This document shows positions 15,359-23,432 of a DNA stretch of 40,862 nt, piece by piece. The DNA is taken from positions 1 to 40,862 of the IMG/VR virus record IMGVR_UViG_3300042887_000373. One strand, given 5' to 3'. A model generated the notes under the pieces. It worked only from the letters and a program-made list of their open reading frames with translations. It was not told where the DNA came from and searched no databases. Position numbers and translations under genes: made by a program. The stretch's first letter is position 1. Every line of letters starts with the position of its first letter. Source of the DNA: a virus.

Positions 15359-16402
15359 TTAATTAACTCTTTTAAATTCAACATCTACTTTAGAATAATC
15401 TACCATTAAATATCCATCTGTATTAAAGATAGAAGCATGAGGTACTTCATGAGCCATAACACCTTGATAAACTTTATCATCACCACTATAATTAAATGTG
15501 TATATATTAATACCTGATGGAGATTTTCCAATTAGATTTATATTATTTTTTAAAGCTATATCTGACATTGCGTAAATAGAACCTATTGCTCCTAAAGCTC
15601 CTGTAACTTGACCAAATGGACTTGGACCTTGCATTGGTGTAGAAGTGAAACCAGTTCTTTCTTCTCCATAACTTCTTATTGGAGCCCCTGCTAATGCACC
15701 GATAACTTGATTAATTTGATTTTGTTCAAATCCTTGTTGTTCTACGAAATCTCTAAATGCTTCAGTTAATCCAGCTTGTTGTATTCCTCTTTCTTGACTT
15801 CCAAATTGAGCAAGTCCCGATGAAGCTCCTGCAAGAGAAGCAAGTTGAGCTTGAGAAGATCCTAATTGAGAAGCTCTATCAGCCGCAAATCTTTGAGCAC
15901 CTGACTCGAATCCTGCTTGACGTAATCTTCCGGAAACATCTCCTACTTGTCTTAAATATTCTCCACCTAATACACCACGTTGAACTCCTTCACGACCACC
16001 TCCAAATGCGCCTGCTCCTATAGCTTGACTTGATAAAGCTCGTTGTTGACCTTGATATGCTCTCTCTACATCACCTAACGCACTTGTCACAACTTGATTC
16101 TCATAAGGATTCATATATTGTTGTGCCATCGCTGGTGTAAATGTTTGTGCACCAATAGCAGCTAATTGACCCGCTTGTGGTAAAATTTGTTGACTATAAA
16201 TATCACCTGCCTGTTGTTCAGTTGCAGTAAGCGGAGCTATACGTTGACCCGTATAAGCTTGAAATGGTTGTTGACTTTCAGTTTCAGCACGTCTTAAAGT
16301 TCTTTCTTGAATCTCTTTAAAATAAGCAGGAATATCATATGTAGTTGTAGATTGTTGTGGTGCCTGTACTACAGTTGTTGATGGTTTAAAAATACTACCC
16401 AT
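15359..16402 (-). CDS. Structural protein with C-terminal S74-type (intramolecular chaperone) domain
   Basis: The 347-residue protein has a Gln/Ala/Gly-rich helical body (residues about 20-265). Its 68-residue C-terminus starts SDIALKNNINLIGK at 280 and includes YTFNYSGDDKVYQGVMAHEV. That is the signature of peptidase S74 / intramolecular chaperone domains, with the expected Ser-Asp and Leu-Lys catalytic pair. In tailspikes this domain aids trimerisation and then cuts itself off. Here the body is not a beta fiber but a helical, repeat-like protein, and the domain is short. It resembles a protein found in many marine podoviruses next to the ejection proteins. The body function is unknown. Confidence 0.75.
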   Translation of the reverse strand: MGSIFKPSTTVVQAPQQSTTTYDIPAYFKEIQERTLRRAETESQQPFQAYTGQRIAPLTATEQQAGDIYSQQILPQAGQLAAIGAQTFTPAMAQQYMNPYENQVVTSALGDVERAYQGQQRALSSQAIGAGAFGGGREGVQRGVLGGEYLRQVGDVSGRLRQAGFESGAQRFAADRASQLGSSQAQLASLAGASSGLAQFGSQERGIQQAGLTEAFRDFVEQQGFEQNQINQVIGALAGAPIRSYGEERTGFTSTPMQGPSPFGQVTGALGAIGSIYAMSDIALKNNINLIGKSPSGINIYTFNYSGDDKVYQGVMAHEVPHASIFNTDGYLMVDYSKVDVEFKRVN

Positions 16403-16856
16403 TGATTATATAAGTTCCTCCAATTACATCAAATCCAAGTTTTAAAAAAGCAAGATGTTTACGCCCTACTTCTTTTCCTTGGAATATTTCACAAATCGCT
16501 GTTAAACGATTTTCTTTTGCATATTCTTTCAATACGATCATCATTGAACGAAAGACACTATAGTTTCGATAACGTGGATTCACATGAAGCCATATAGTTC
16601 TTAAAAACTTTTTATCACTATACCACGTTTCGTCTATTGTAGCGCCTAATGTTCCTACAATAATATTATCGTATTCTACTACTATAACAAAACTATTTCT
16701 AATGTAAAATATAATATTTTCAAGGCTTTTTTTATTATTAGCATTTCCAAAGTTAAAAGGTGCTTCTTTTAACCATGTTTTAAGTAATTCCCGTATATTT
16801 ACAGCATCAGAGATACGAGCTAGTCTTATTTTATATTTATCTTTTTCCATCAGCAT
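16395..16856 (-). CDS. GNAT-family N-acetyltransferase-like protein
   Basis: The 153-residue product follows the GNAT fold order: an N-terminal IRLARISDAVNIRELL, a strand-rich middle (FVIVVEYDNIIVGTLGA), then TIWLHVNPRYRN with the acetyl-CoA-binding region. A closing LAFLKLGFDVIGGTYI is typical of these enzymes. The usual Q/R-x-x-G-x-G/A loop is degraded (RYRNYSVFR), so CoA binding may be altered. It overlaps the tail gene by 20 bases and the next gene by 8. Acetyltransferases of this kind recur near tail genes of marine phages and may modify a virion or host protein. An in-frame ATG at 16850 is an alternative start; neither has a clear ribosome binding site. Confidence 0.68.
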   Translation of the reverse strand: MLMEKDKYKIRLARISDAVNIRELLKTWLKEAPFNFGNANNKKSLENIIFYIRNSFVIVVEYDNIIVGTLGATIDETWYSDKKFLRTIWLHVNPRYRNYSVFRSMMIVLKEYAKENRLTAICEIFQGKEVGRKHLAFLKLGFDVIGGTYIING

Positions 16857-18687
16857 TCACATTTACTCTAAGAGTACCAAATCTCCAGTTATCTCCTAAA
16901 TTATTAGTTTGTACTCGAATAGCAACTTGTCTACCTCTAGCTCTAACACTACTATACCTAGTCGTAGAATTAGCTACAACATTCGTACTTTCATATTTTG
17001 TATCGTTTGGATAATCTCTTGTTCTTAAAGTAATCGTAGCATTACCAACTTGACTTTTAAAATCAGGTATTATTTTATCTATAAAACTAAATTCTTCTCC
17101 ATCTGCTATATCGCCATCACCTGATTCTATATAAGATACGATAGCACTTCCATCAGCGTTGACACCATCTTCTATATTATAAAGTAAAGTACGACCCGAA
17201 GTTAGACCATTAATTGTACTAATTGTGTTAGCAGTACTATTAGGAGAATAAGTTCCACCAATTGGAAATTGAGTTACAGCATTATCTTGATATATACTTC
17301 TCTCTATAGTTCCAAAGTACCAAGAATTTTCTTCATAGTTAAAAACTACATATCTATCTATTTGATCTGAGTTTGCAGAGCAATAATACCAAGTTACTTC
17401 AGCATAGAAAGCATTAGATCCACAATAAACTTGCGGATATTGAGTTTGATTAATATTATCAAATACATGATTTATAACAGAACATGGAACTTCTTGAACT
17501 GTTCCAGCATATCTAAAGAAAGTACCATTAGACATCCAATATGCTATATCATTTACTATAATAGTTGCATTTAAACTTACAGCTCCGCAATCGTTACCTA
17601 GTTGTCTAAATCCATAAATAAAAGGAGGACCTATATACGCCATAGAGTGAAGTGCTGTATCAGTCCATACTAAAATAGTTCCTTTAGCAGGTTTAGCTGA
17701 TCTTATTTCGCTACCACCAGATATACGTTGAGAACCTGCTGTATTAATTACATTAGGTGTCCATTCGTTATAATTTTCTTGATCAGACCAACGAATAAAG
17801 AGTTTATCTTGAGTTGAAGCATTTCCAATTGATGTCTCAGTTCCAAAACATGCTAATATTCTAGCATCAGTTGCAACCACTGATAATGTAGAAGTCGTAG
17901 GAGCATTCGCTATTATTGTAGCTCTATTATTTGTAAAACCAGCAGAAGTATCCCATAGATAAGTAGATCCATTTAATTGAGTTATAATTAAATCTTCTCC
18001 CCAGTTATTTATTGACCAGTTTCTTAAATCTATTTCAACTGTAGAAGTAATCGCTGGTTGATTCCATCCTTGAGCACCATTCCAAGGTCCAGCACTCCAT
18101 CCATATCCAAAAGTTTGAAGAGAAGGGCCTATATTTAATTGATATTGAATTGTAGCATTTCCATTCGCAGTAACTGTAGAAGTTGCAGCTGTATTTGTTA
18201 ATATAACATAAGCATCAACATTAGTTATGCTTTGAATTTCAAATTCACCAGTAAGAGAAACGTTTGAAATACCACCAACGTTGGCAACTGATACGTTAGA
18301 GATAGTAACAAAATCACCATCAAGAGCATTATGATTAGTCTGCTTTACAGTTACATTGGCATTAGAAATAACTGTACTAAAACAACTTATAGCACTATTC
18401 GTTTGACGAATTGGAGTAATATCAGCATTTGTTCCTTCTTGAGTAACGTATATTTTACGATCAGTTCCTAAAGAAGTATAACGAGCCCCTGCTAAATCAT
18501 ACCAATTAAGTAAAGCTCTTCCTACTCCTACATAATAACTATCGCTATATTTAGTCCAACCACCTATTTTTTGAGGAAGACCTTGCCTAAATCTTATCTT
18601 ATCACAATCGACCCAACGTCCTTCTGCTCCAGTTTCGGTGTCTAATGTATCTAAGCCAGGCTGAAATGTAAGTTTTGTTAATGGCAT
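16837..18687 (-). CDS. Large tail (tube/nozzle-type) structural protein (616 aa)
   Basis: The product begins MPLTKLTFQPGLDTLDTETG and has conserved stretches such as WVDCDKIRFRQGLPQKIGGW, LYNIEDGVNADG and repeated Asn/Thr-rich strands. The N-terminal phrase is shared with large tail proteins of marine podoviruses, which sit at the tail tip or nozzle like gp12 of T7. The middle has WSDQENYNEWTP and GGSEIRSAKPAKGTILVWTD, compatible with a beta-propeller-like fold. No enzymatic motif is seen. It follows the 115-residue gene by 36 bases and is the first of a leftward block ending in the ejection proteins. Confidence 0.75.
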   Translation of the reverse strand: MPLTKLTFQPGLDTLDTETGAEGRWVDCDKIRFRQGLPQKIGGWTKYSDSYYVGVGRALLNWYDLAGARYTSLGTDRKIYVTQEGTNADITPIRQTNSAISCFSTVISNANVTVKQTNHNALDGDFVTISNVSVANVGGISNVSLTGEFEIQSITNVDAYVILTNTAATSTVTANGNATIQYQLNIGPSLQTFGYGWSAGPWNGAQGWNQPAITSTVEIDLRNWSINNWGEDLIITQLNGSTYLWDTSAGFTNNRATIIANAPTTSTLSVVATDARILACFGTETSIGNASTQDKLFIRWSDQENYNEWTPNVINTAGSQRISGGSEIRSAKPAKGTILVWTDTALHSMAYIGPPFIYGFRQLGNDCGAVSLNATIIVNDIAYWMSNGTFFRYAGTVQEVPCSVINHVFDNINQTQYPQVYCGSNAFYAEVTWYYCSANSDQIDRYVVFNYEENSWYFGTIERSIYQDNAVTQFPIGGTYSPNSTANTISTINGLTSGRTLLYNIEDGVNADGSAIVSYIESGDGDIADGEEFSFIDKIIPDFKSQVGNATITLRTRDYPNDTKYESTNVVANSTTRYSSVRARGRQVAIRVQTNNLGDNWRFGTLRVNVNADGKR

Positions 18688-18723
18688 ATTATACCATTAT
18701 ATACAAAAATTTATGAATTTATA

Positions 18724-19071
18724 CTATTTTTTAGATATACTTATATTCCATTCTAATTTAACAAGCAAATCTTCAAATTGAACTACTGTTAAAGATTGTT
18801 TTCTAACATATTCATGAAGTTCTGGAACATCTATAATAACCCAATTTTTTTCAGTCTCAAATACTATTTTATCTGCCTTACTAGAAGTTGTTCCTTTTTT
18901 ACCCAATTGATTATTAGGCATTTGAAACATAGGTCTTACATCAAATTTAAATTCTTGATTAGAGTTTTTCTTTAAAACTCCAGAAATATTCCAATGTTCT
19001 GTATTTTTCTGTGTCTCTGTAGGCCAGAGTATATTATCTAAATGAATAGAAAACTTTCTCTCTATATTCAA
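18724..19071 (-). CDS. Hypothetical protein (115 aa) with TTG start
   Basis: The frame begins at TTG 19069-19071, directly after the oxygenase stop (TAA then TTG). The next Met is near residue 48, so TTG is the best start. The product is probably mixed alpha/beta, with NILWPTETQKNTEHWNISGV and a C-terminal amphipathic helix around VRKQSLTVVQFEDLLVKLEW. No family is recognised. No clear Shine-Dalgarno lies before the start, so reinitiation after the oxygenase gene is likely. The gene is between the oxygenase and the large tail protein, so a tail or fiber-modifying role is possible. Confidence 0.6.
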   Translation of the reverse strand: MNIERKFSIHLDNILWPTETQKNTEHWNISGVLKKNSNQEFKFDVRPMFQMPNNQLGKKGTTSSKADKIVFETEKNWVIIDVPELHEYVRKQSLTVVQFEDLLVKLEWNISISKK

Positions 19072-19671
19072 TTATTTGAATTGCTTACCTGTAACCCAAG
19101 TTACCAATGAATTTCTTATCCCTTTAGTTACTGGCATAACTTCATGTAATACATAAGAAGGAAATATAATTAATGTTCCTTGTGTTTTATCCATAACAGT
19201 TTCTTCTTCACCTTCATAAAGTTTAAGTTCTCCACCCTCATATTCTTCAGGATTTGTAAGTTGAATAGATATAGATAATTTTCTAACTGGAATATTCATT
19301 GCTCTATCAACGTGCTTTCCATATTTACCAGAGGGGGCTTCATAATTAGTAAATTGAAATCCTTCATTTAATCCAAATAAATCAAACTTAAAAAATCTTT
19401 CATTAAGATTTAATGTGATGTCAGTAACTCTACGAAATACCCAATCCATATCATCAACTGGATATAACCAAGATATTTTACTATCTCTAACGTCTTTTGT
19501 AACACCTTTAGTTGTTCCTTTTATTAAACCTTTGTCTTTTGCTATATTAATAATTGTTTGACATTCTTCTTTTGAAAATGCGTTATTCCAAAATGCGTAA
19601 AGACTAACTTGATCTACTTCAAAATTCCAAGATGAATTTTCAAATTTAGGTTCTTTTGCTTTCTTCTTCAT
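19072..19671 (-). CDS. 2-oxoglutarate/Fe(II)-dependent oxygenase (PKHD/prolyl 4-hydroxylase type)
   Basis: The 199-residue protein shows the jelly-roll oxygenase pattern. His120 and Asp122 lie in GKHVDR, YEGGELKLY at 144-152, and His176 and Arg186 in GTLIIFPSYVLHEVMPV and GIRNSLVTW. The His-Asp-His triad binds Fe(II) and the Arg binds 2-oxoglutarate. The FP-x-x-V-L-H and the P-V-x-x-G-x-R order are those of PKHD hydroxylases, which hydroxylate proteins. It is located immediately downstream of two glycine-rich fiber cassettes, so fiber or host protein hydroxylation is one idea. DNA modification with the phage methyltransferase is another. Substrate is unknown. Confidence 0.85.
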   Translation of the reverse strand: MKKKAKEPKFENSSWNFEVDQVSLYAFWNNAFSKEECQTIINIAKDKGLIKGTTKGVTKDVRDSKISWLYPVDDMDWVFRRVTDITLNLNERFFKFDLFGLNEGFQFTNYEAPSGKYGKHVDRAMNIPVRKLSISIQLTNPEEYEGGELKLYEGEEETVMDKTQGTLIIFPSYVLHEVMPVTKGIRNSLVTWVTGKQFK

Positions 19672-19693
19672 TAAAAATTTTATACTATAATTT

Positions 19694-20095
19694 TTAATTA
19701 TTGTCTAGTAAATCCCAATTTAAAGTTTGTTCGTTCCAATTATATCTTTGTCCATCTGTTGGATAAGCTACAGGTGCATTCCAATTACAAGTAGTTTCAT
19801 TTAAAATCCAACTGTTGTAAGGTTTAGGTGGTATGAAAGCATTTTTAATTTCATCGTAAGTATATCCAACACCTGCATGGTTTTTTCTAAAAGGAGTTCC
19901 TCCTAAAGAATGAATTCCTCCAACTGTATTATATGAAGTTTGTTTCCAAATAGCGTTTGGTTCGTTGTAAAGTGTTCTTAAAAATTCTATTCCAATTAAT
20001 TCTTGCTCTACTCCATTTGAATCTTTTAATACTTCATTAACAACAGATTCAACTCTTTCAACTATATTATTATTTAATTTTGCGAATGATGCCAT
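19694..20095 (-). CDS. Fiber-associated protein, second paralog (133 aa)
   Basis: The product is a close paralog of the protein at 21023-21421, about three-quarters identical by eye. Shared phrases include MASFAK, SVVNEVLKDSNGVEQ and GIEFLRTLYNEPNAIW, plus GGTPFRKNHAG, PPKPYNSWILNE and NWNEQTLNW. The C-terminal Trp/Tyr-rich part with YPTDG is a phrase common in fiber-related proteins of marine phages. It may act as a fiber tip, chaperone or adapter for the glycine-rich gene just before it, whose stop it overlaps by one base. The fiber role is inferred from pairing. Confidence 0.7.
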   Translation of the reverse strand: MASFAKLNNNIVERVESVVNEVLKDSNGVEQELIGIEFLRTLYNEPNAIWKQTSYNTVGGIHSLGGTPFRKNHAGVGYTYDEIKNAFIPPKPYNSWILNETTCNWNAPVAYPTDGQRYNWNEQTLNWDLLDNN

Positions 20096-21030
20096 TATGC
20101 TGTGTAACTCCCTGTACCGTTAAATTGTAAAATTGTATTACTACCAGATGTTGTAACTGTAGGTGAACCTGTTGTAGTAGATGAATAATTAGCAGTTGGT
20201 ACACTTAATATAACAACTCCTTTTCCTCCAGAACCTCCGTTTGTATTCCAAGCAGAACCTCCGCCTCCACCTCCACCTGTATTAGCTGTTCCAGCAACTC
20301 CAGCAACACCATCATTATTTCCAGCACCATTTCCTCCTCCACCAACTCCACCAGTTCCTATAGTTCCTCCTTCAGGTATATTTCCTCCACCTCCGCCACC
20401 ACCTGCTCTTGTTATTGAAGAACCAGTTATTGAAGAAGCTGTACCTGCTCCACCTGCTCCACCATTATTATTGCTATTATTAACGCCTACAGCATTTGCA
20501 CCACCGCCACCTGCACCAGAACCTCCACCGGGCGCTGTTCCGCCACCCCCACCATTATTTCCTTGGCTAGGAGATGTACTTGGAGTGTTTCCAGCAGCAC
20601 CAGGTGAATTACCTGCTCCACCTCCACCAGAACCACCACTTACTGCATTATTTCCGTTACCTCCACCACCTCCACCACCAGCAGAAGTAATTGTTGTTAA
20701 ACTTAATCCAGAAATTTCTGAATTTGAACCTGATGTTCCCTGATCTTGTGTTGAACCAGCACCACCATCACCTACTGTTACTGTAATTATTTTTCCTGTT
20801 TCGACTGATTGAGTAGATGTTCTGTAACCACCCGCGCCACCTCCACCACCATCACCTCTACCTCCTCCACCACCTCCAGCTATTACTAAAAATTGTACTG
20901 AATAAATTACAGGTGGCCAGATATTATTTTTTTTAGCATTGAATTGATCTTGTAATCTCCAAACTCCTTTTGCTACAGAAGTTGTTGGAGTATTTACTTT
21001 ACCAATTATGCCACCATTACGTTTAGCCAT
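20095..21030 (-). CDS. Glycine-rich tail fiber/adhesin, second copy (311 aa)
   Basis: The N-terminus (GGIIGKVNTPTTSVAKGVW) is a likely anchoring domain found in marine phage fibers. It leads into VQFLVIAGGGGGGRG, the opening of a glycine-rich domain. From about residue 50 to 265 runs of four to eight Gly alternate with short Asn/Ser/Thr-containing loops. The end is a conserved strand region (KGVVILSVPTANYSS to FNGTGSYTA). The Gly-rich core resembles polyglycine adhesins such as T-even gp38, where Gly helices pack and loops bind receptors. It overlaps the preceding partner gene by 8 bases and its own partner by one. Confidence 0.78.
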   Translation of the reverse strand: MAKRNGGIIGKVNTPTTSVAKGVWRLQDQFNAKKNNIWPPVIYSVQFLVIAGGGGGGRGDGGGGGAGGYRTSTQSVETGKIITVTVGDGGAGSTQDQGTSGSNSEISGLSLTTITSAGGGGGGGNGNNAVSGGSGGGGAGNSPGAAGNTPSTSPSQGNNGGGGGTAPGGGSGAGGGGANAVGVNNSNNNGGAGGAGTASSITGSSITRAGGGGGGGNIPEGGTIGTGGVGGGGNGAGNNDGVAGVAGTANTGGGGGGGSAWNTNGGSGGKGVVILSVPTANYSSTTTGSPTVTTSGSNTILQFNGTGSYTA

Positions 21031-21421
21031 TAATTAACTCCCAATTTAAAGTTTCTTCGTTCCACTTATATTTATTACCATCATTAGGTTTGTCAATAGG
21101 AGGATTCCACAAACAAGTATCTTCGTTTAATATCCAAGAATTATAAGGTTTAGGTGATATAAAAGCATCTCTTTGTGAATCGTAAGTATAACCTATTCCT
21201 GCGTGATTTTTTCTAAAAGGTGTACCACCAGAAGAATGAACTCCTCCAATTGTATTATATGAAGTTTGTTTCCAAATAGCGTTTGGCTCGTTATATAATG
21301 TTCTTAAAAATTCTATTCCAATTGATTCTTGTTCTACTCCATTTGAATCTTTTAATACGTCATTAACAACAGATTCAACTGTTATTATTATATTGTTTTC
21401 TATTTTTGCAAAACTAGCCAT
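21023..21421 (-). CDS. Fiber-associated protein, first paralog (132 aa)
   Basis: Paralog of the gene at 19694-20095 with the same N-terminal MASFAK and the same central KQTSYNT and GGTPFRKNHAG blocks. Differences concentrate in the C-terminal third (NPPIDKPNDGNKYKWNEE against NAPVAYPTDGQRYNWNEQ). It overlaps the stop of the first glycine-rich fiber by one base and the start of the second by 8, so all four genes form one translation-coupled set. The concentration of changes at the C-terminus suggests that part meets a variable partner. Confidence 0.7.
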   Translation of the reverse strand: MASFAKIENNIIITVESVVNDVLKDSNGVEQESIGIEFLRTLYNEPNAIWKQTSYNTIGGVHSSGGTPFRKNHAGIGYTYDSQRDAFISPKPYNSWILNEDTCLWNPPIDKPNDGNKYKWNEETLNWELING

Positions 21422-22386
21422 TATGCTGTGTAACTCCCTGTACCGTTAAATTGCATTATCGTATTAGCACCACTTGTTGTAACAGTTGGACTTCCTGTTG
21501 TAGTTGATGAATATCTTGCAGTTGGTACACTTAATATAACAACTCCTTTTCCACCTGATCCACCAGCACCAAGTGCTGGTCCACCTCCTCCTCCTCCAGT
21601 ATTAGCTGTTCCTGCTGTACCAGCACCACTAGAACTACCATTTCCACCGCCACCTGTTCCACCTGTTCCTGCTGGACCAGCTCCATTACTACCTCCGCCT
21701 CCTCCACCTGCTCTTGTTACTGAAGAACCAGTTATTGAAGAAGCTGTACCACTACCACCATTACCTGCTCTTAGTGGGGAAACTGAATGATTACCACCAA
21801 CAGCACCAGCACCTCCACCACCTCCTCCAAATCTCCAAGAGGCTGCATCTGTTCCTCCAGTGCCTCCATTATTTCCTTGACTTGGTGATGTGTTAGGAGT
21901 GTTTCCTGTTCCACCTGTTGATGTATTTGCTGGAGAACCTATAGAACCTCCACCTCCTCCTGAACCTCCATTTAGACCATTTTGATTAGCAGATGGTGTA
22001 TTTCCACCACCACCACCACCACCACCATTAGAAGTAATTGTAGATAATCCTGTTCCTGATATTGAAGAATTGCTTCCACTTGAACCAGTAGCAAAAGAAC
22101 CAGCACCAGCACCAGCACCACCATCTCCTACTGTTACTGTAATTACTGTTCCAACACCCACTGATTGAGTTGATGTTCTATAACCCCCAGCTCCACCAGC
22201 TCCAGCATACTCAGAACCAGCACCTCCTCCACCTGCTATTACTAAAAATTCTATTGAAATAGGTTGACCTGGCCAAGTATCTGAAACTCGTGCGTTGAAT
22301 TGATCTTCAAGAGCCCATACTCCTGATGCTGTATTAGCTGTTGGGGTGTTGACTACTCCTATGATTCCACCGTTTTCTTTTGCCAT
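21421..22386 (-). CDS. Glycine-rich tail fiber/adhesin, first copy (321 aa)
   Basis: Same plan as the 311-residue copy: N-terminal GGIIGVVNTPTANTASGVW, then IEFLVIAGGGGAGS, a long glycine-rich core and an almost identical end (GGKGVVILSVPTARYSS to FNGTGSYTA). The interior loops differ, for example GGNHSVSPLRAGNGGSG here, while the poly-Gly runs and the SITGSS-TRAGGGGGG block are kept. The ribosome binding site is GGGAG at 22397-22401. Variation in loops between copies fits two receptor specificities or a heteromeric tip. Fiber identity rests on composition, the N-terminal phrase and gene order. Confidence 0.78.
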   Translation of the reverse strand: MAKENGGIIGVVNTPTANTASGVWALEDQFNARVSDTWPGQPISIEFLVIAGGGGAGSEYAGAGGAGGYRTSTQSVGVGTVITVTVGDGGAGAGAGSFATGSSGSNSSISGTGLSTITSNGGGGGGGGNTPSANQNGLNGGSGGGGGSIGSPANTSTGGTGNTPNTSPSQGNNGGTGGTDAASWRFGGGGGGAGAVGGNHSVSPLRAGNGGSGTASSITGSSVTRAGGGGGGSNGAGPAGTGGTGGGGNGSSSGAGTAGTANTGGGGGGPALGAGGSGGKGVVILSVPTARYSSTTTGSPTVTTSGANTIMQFNGTGSYTA

Positions 22387-22402
22387 AGCAAAATTCTCCC
22401 GG

Positions 22403-22756
22403 TTAACTTATGACTTCGTATGAGATCAAACATACTAGATCACTATTGGCACTAGCGAGTCCAGAGATTACTTCATTTTCTTCTAAATAAAATGAATTTG
22501 TTTTATCAATCACTGATAAAGTTGCATCAGCGGGTACAGCAATCGTACTTGCTATTGATCTTGTATTTGTTAAATCATTGTATGCAATTGTAACATCAGC
22601 AGCACTAGTTCCATCAATGTTTGTAACTAGTATTGAATTAATTTTAAAAACTGTATTTGCTGTTGCTGTAACTAAGTTAGCACTTGTTGTAGTAAGTGCA
22701 AATGTATCTGTTTTTCCTAATATCGAACTTACATTTACTATATTCGGGTTTGCCAT
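22403..22756 (-). CDS. Small tail structural protein (117 aa)
   Basis: The product is rich in Thr, Ser, Ala and Val, with beta-strand-like blocks (FALTTTSANLVTATANTVFKI, SILVTNIDGTSAADVTIAY) and few charges, typical of small phage structural proteins. The central TSAADVTIAYNDLTN and the closing SANSDLVCLISYEVI are compatible with a jelly-roll or Ig-like fold. The ribosome binding site GGAGG lies inside the end of the upstream gene. It sits between two fiber-type genes, so a fiber accessory or baseplate role is likely but unproven. Confidence 0.6.
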   Translation of the reverse strand: MANPNIVNVSSILGKTDTFALTTTSANLVTATANTVFKINSILVTNIDGTSAADVTIAYNDLTNTRSIASTIAVPADATLSVIDKTNSFYLEENEVISGLASANSDLVCLISYEVIS

Positions 22757-22762
22757 ATTTTT

Positions 22763-23374
22763 TTATCCTCCAAAAATCATTGCCATAGCAATGGCTTTAC
22801 CTGTTGTAATTCCTGCAGTGGAAAAAGATAGTTGTCCACTACCATTTGTTACCAAAGCTTGTCCATTAGTACCATCAGTTGATGGTAAAGTAAAGTATGT
22901 TGATGAACCATTATTTCCTATTCTAGTAACATTTACGTTACCTAAATCAGCCATAACATCATACATTACCGTTCCATTTGTATATACTAAAGATTTAGAA
23001 CCTTGTGGAATGATTATACCAGTTCCACCAGTTGGTGCGAAAGTTAAATTAAAAGCTCCTGAAGTATTATTAAATACTACATATTGATTTTCTACAGCAT
23101 CTGTAAATACATTAATACTTCCAGTTAATGCACCTGTAAATTCAAGTACAGCATTATGAACCTGATCATCTGTAGTAGAATCATCAGTGTTAGTTGTAGA
23201 AGTATTAGAAGTTAGTGTAACGTTAGCAGAACCTGCAACGGATACAGCTTGATATCCTTTTACAGAAGAATCAACTCTATTAAAAACATAATTTACTAAA
23301 TTACCCCAATTTCCTGCGTTTTCACCAGAACCTTGTCTCTCTAATTTTAATCTCGATGTATATGTAGAAGCCAT
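22763..23374 (-). CDS. Tail fiber protein (203 aa)
   Basis: The N-terminal phrase TYTSRLKLERQGSGENAGNWG followed by LVNYVFNRVDSSVKGY is a hallmark of fiber proteins in marine podo- and myoviruses. In those the first 60 residues act as an attachment domain. A beta-rich region follows (NVTLTSNTSTTN, ITGSINVFTD-like segments), then a C-terminal GNNGSSTYFTLPSTDGTNGQALVTNG collar-type sequence, here given in shortened form. The last residues are AMAMIFGG. It precedes the small tail protein by six bases. It probably trimerises; the receptor-binding part is small. Confidence 0.72.
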   Translation of the reverse strand: MASTYTSRLKLERQGSGENAGNWGNLVNYVFNRVDSSVKGYQAVSVAGSANVTLTSNTSTTNTDDSTTDDQVHNAVLEFTGALTGSINVFTDAVENQYVVFNNTSGAFNLTFAPTGGTGIIIPQGSKSLVYTNGTVMYDVMADLGNVNVTRIGNNGSSTYFTLPSTDGTNGQALVTNGSGQLSFSTAGITTGKAIAMAMIFGG

Positions 23375-23379
23375 GTGTA

Positions 23380-23408
23380 TTTATACTCTTAAATTTTGTA
23401 TTTGTAAA
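23380..23408 (-). promoter_or_regulatory. Possible sigma70-type promoter for the fiber block
   Basis: On the minus strand TTTACA (23408-23403) and TATAAA (23385-23380) are 17 bp apart, in the 58-bp gap before the fiber gene at 23374. Initiation would fall almost on the ATG, implying a leaderless message, so the match may be chance in AT-rich DNA. Confidence 0.25.
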
Positions 23409-23432
23409 TAATATTCATTTATATGTTATTGT

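Larger units (their letters stand above)
19694..22386 (-). repeat. Tandem duplication of a two-gene fiber cassette
   Basis: The block 21023-22386 (glycine-rich fiber plus partner) and the block 19694-21030 are the same two-gene unit in tandem. DNA is nearly identical across the fiber stop/partner start junctions (around 20094-20127 and 21420-21453) and in the middle of the partner genes, and diverges in the fiber loops. The repeated unit is about 1.3 kb. Confidence 0.85.

Noticed and set aside
15757-16023. An 88-codon plus-strand open frame.
   Set aside because: It lies inside the S74-domain structural gene and has no ribosome binding site or recognisable motif.
19072-19671. TET/JBP-type DNA base oxygenase working with the methyltransferase.
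   Set aside because: The spacing and the GTLIIFPSYVLHEV region are those of PKHD protein hydroxylases; the genes are also far apart.
20471-20743. A proline-rich plus-strand open frame.
   Set aside because: It is the reverse strand of poly-Gly codons in the fiber gene; Pro-rich sequence is the automatic complement of GGN repeats.
20095-22386. Possible CRISPR or satellite repeat because of short repeated DNA words.
   Set aside because: The repeats are glycine codons in two open fiber genes and have no spacer-repeat regularity.
22578-23087. A 169-codon plus-strand open frame with hydrophobic strands.
   Set aside because: It is antisense to two tail genes with good start signals and family resemblance; low-complexity beta-rich genes often give long reverse frames.
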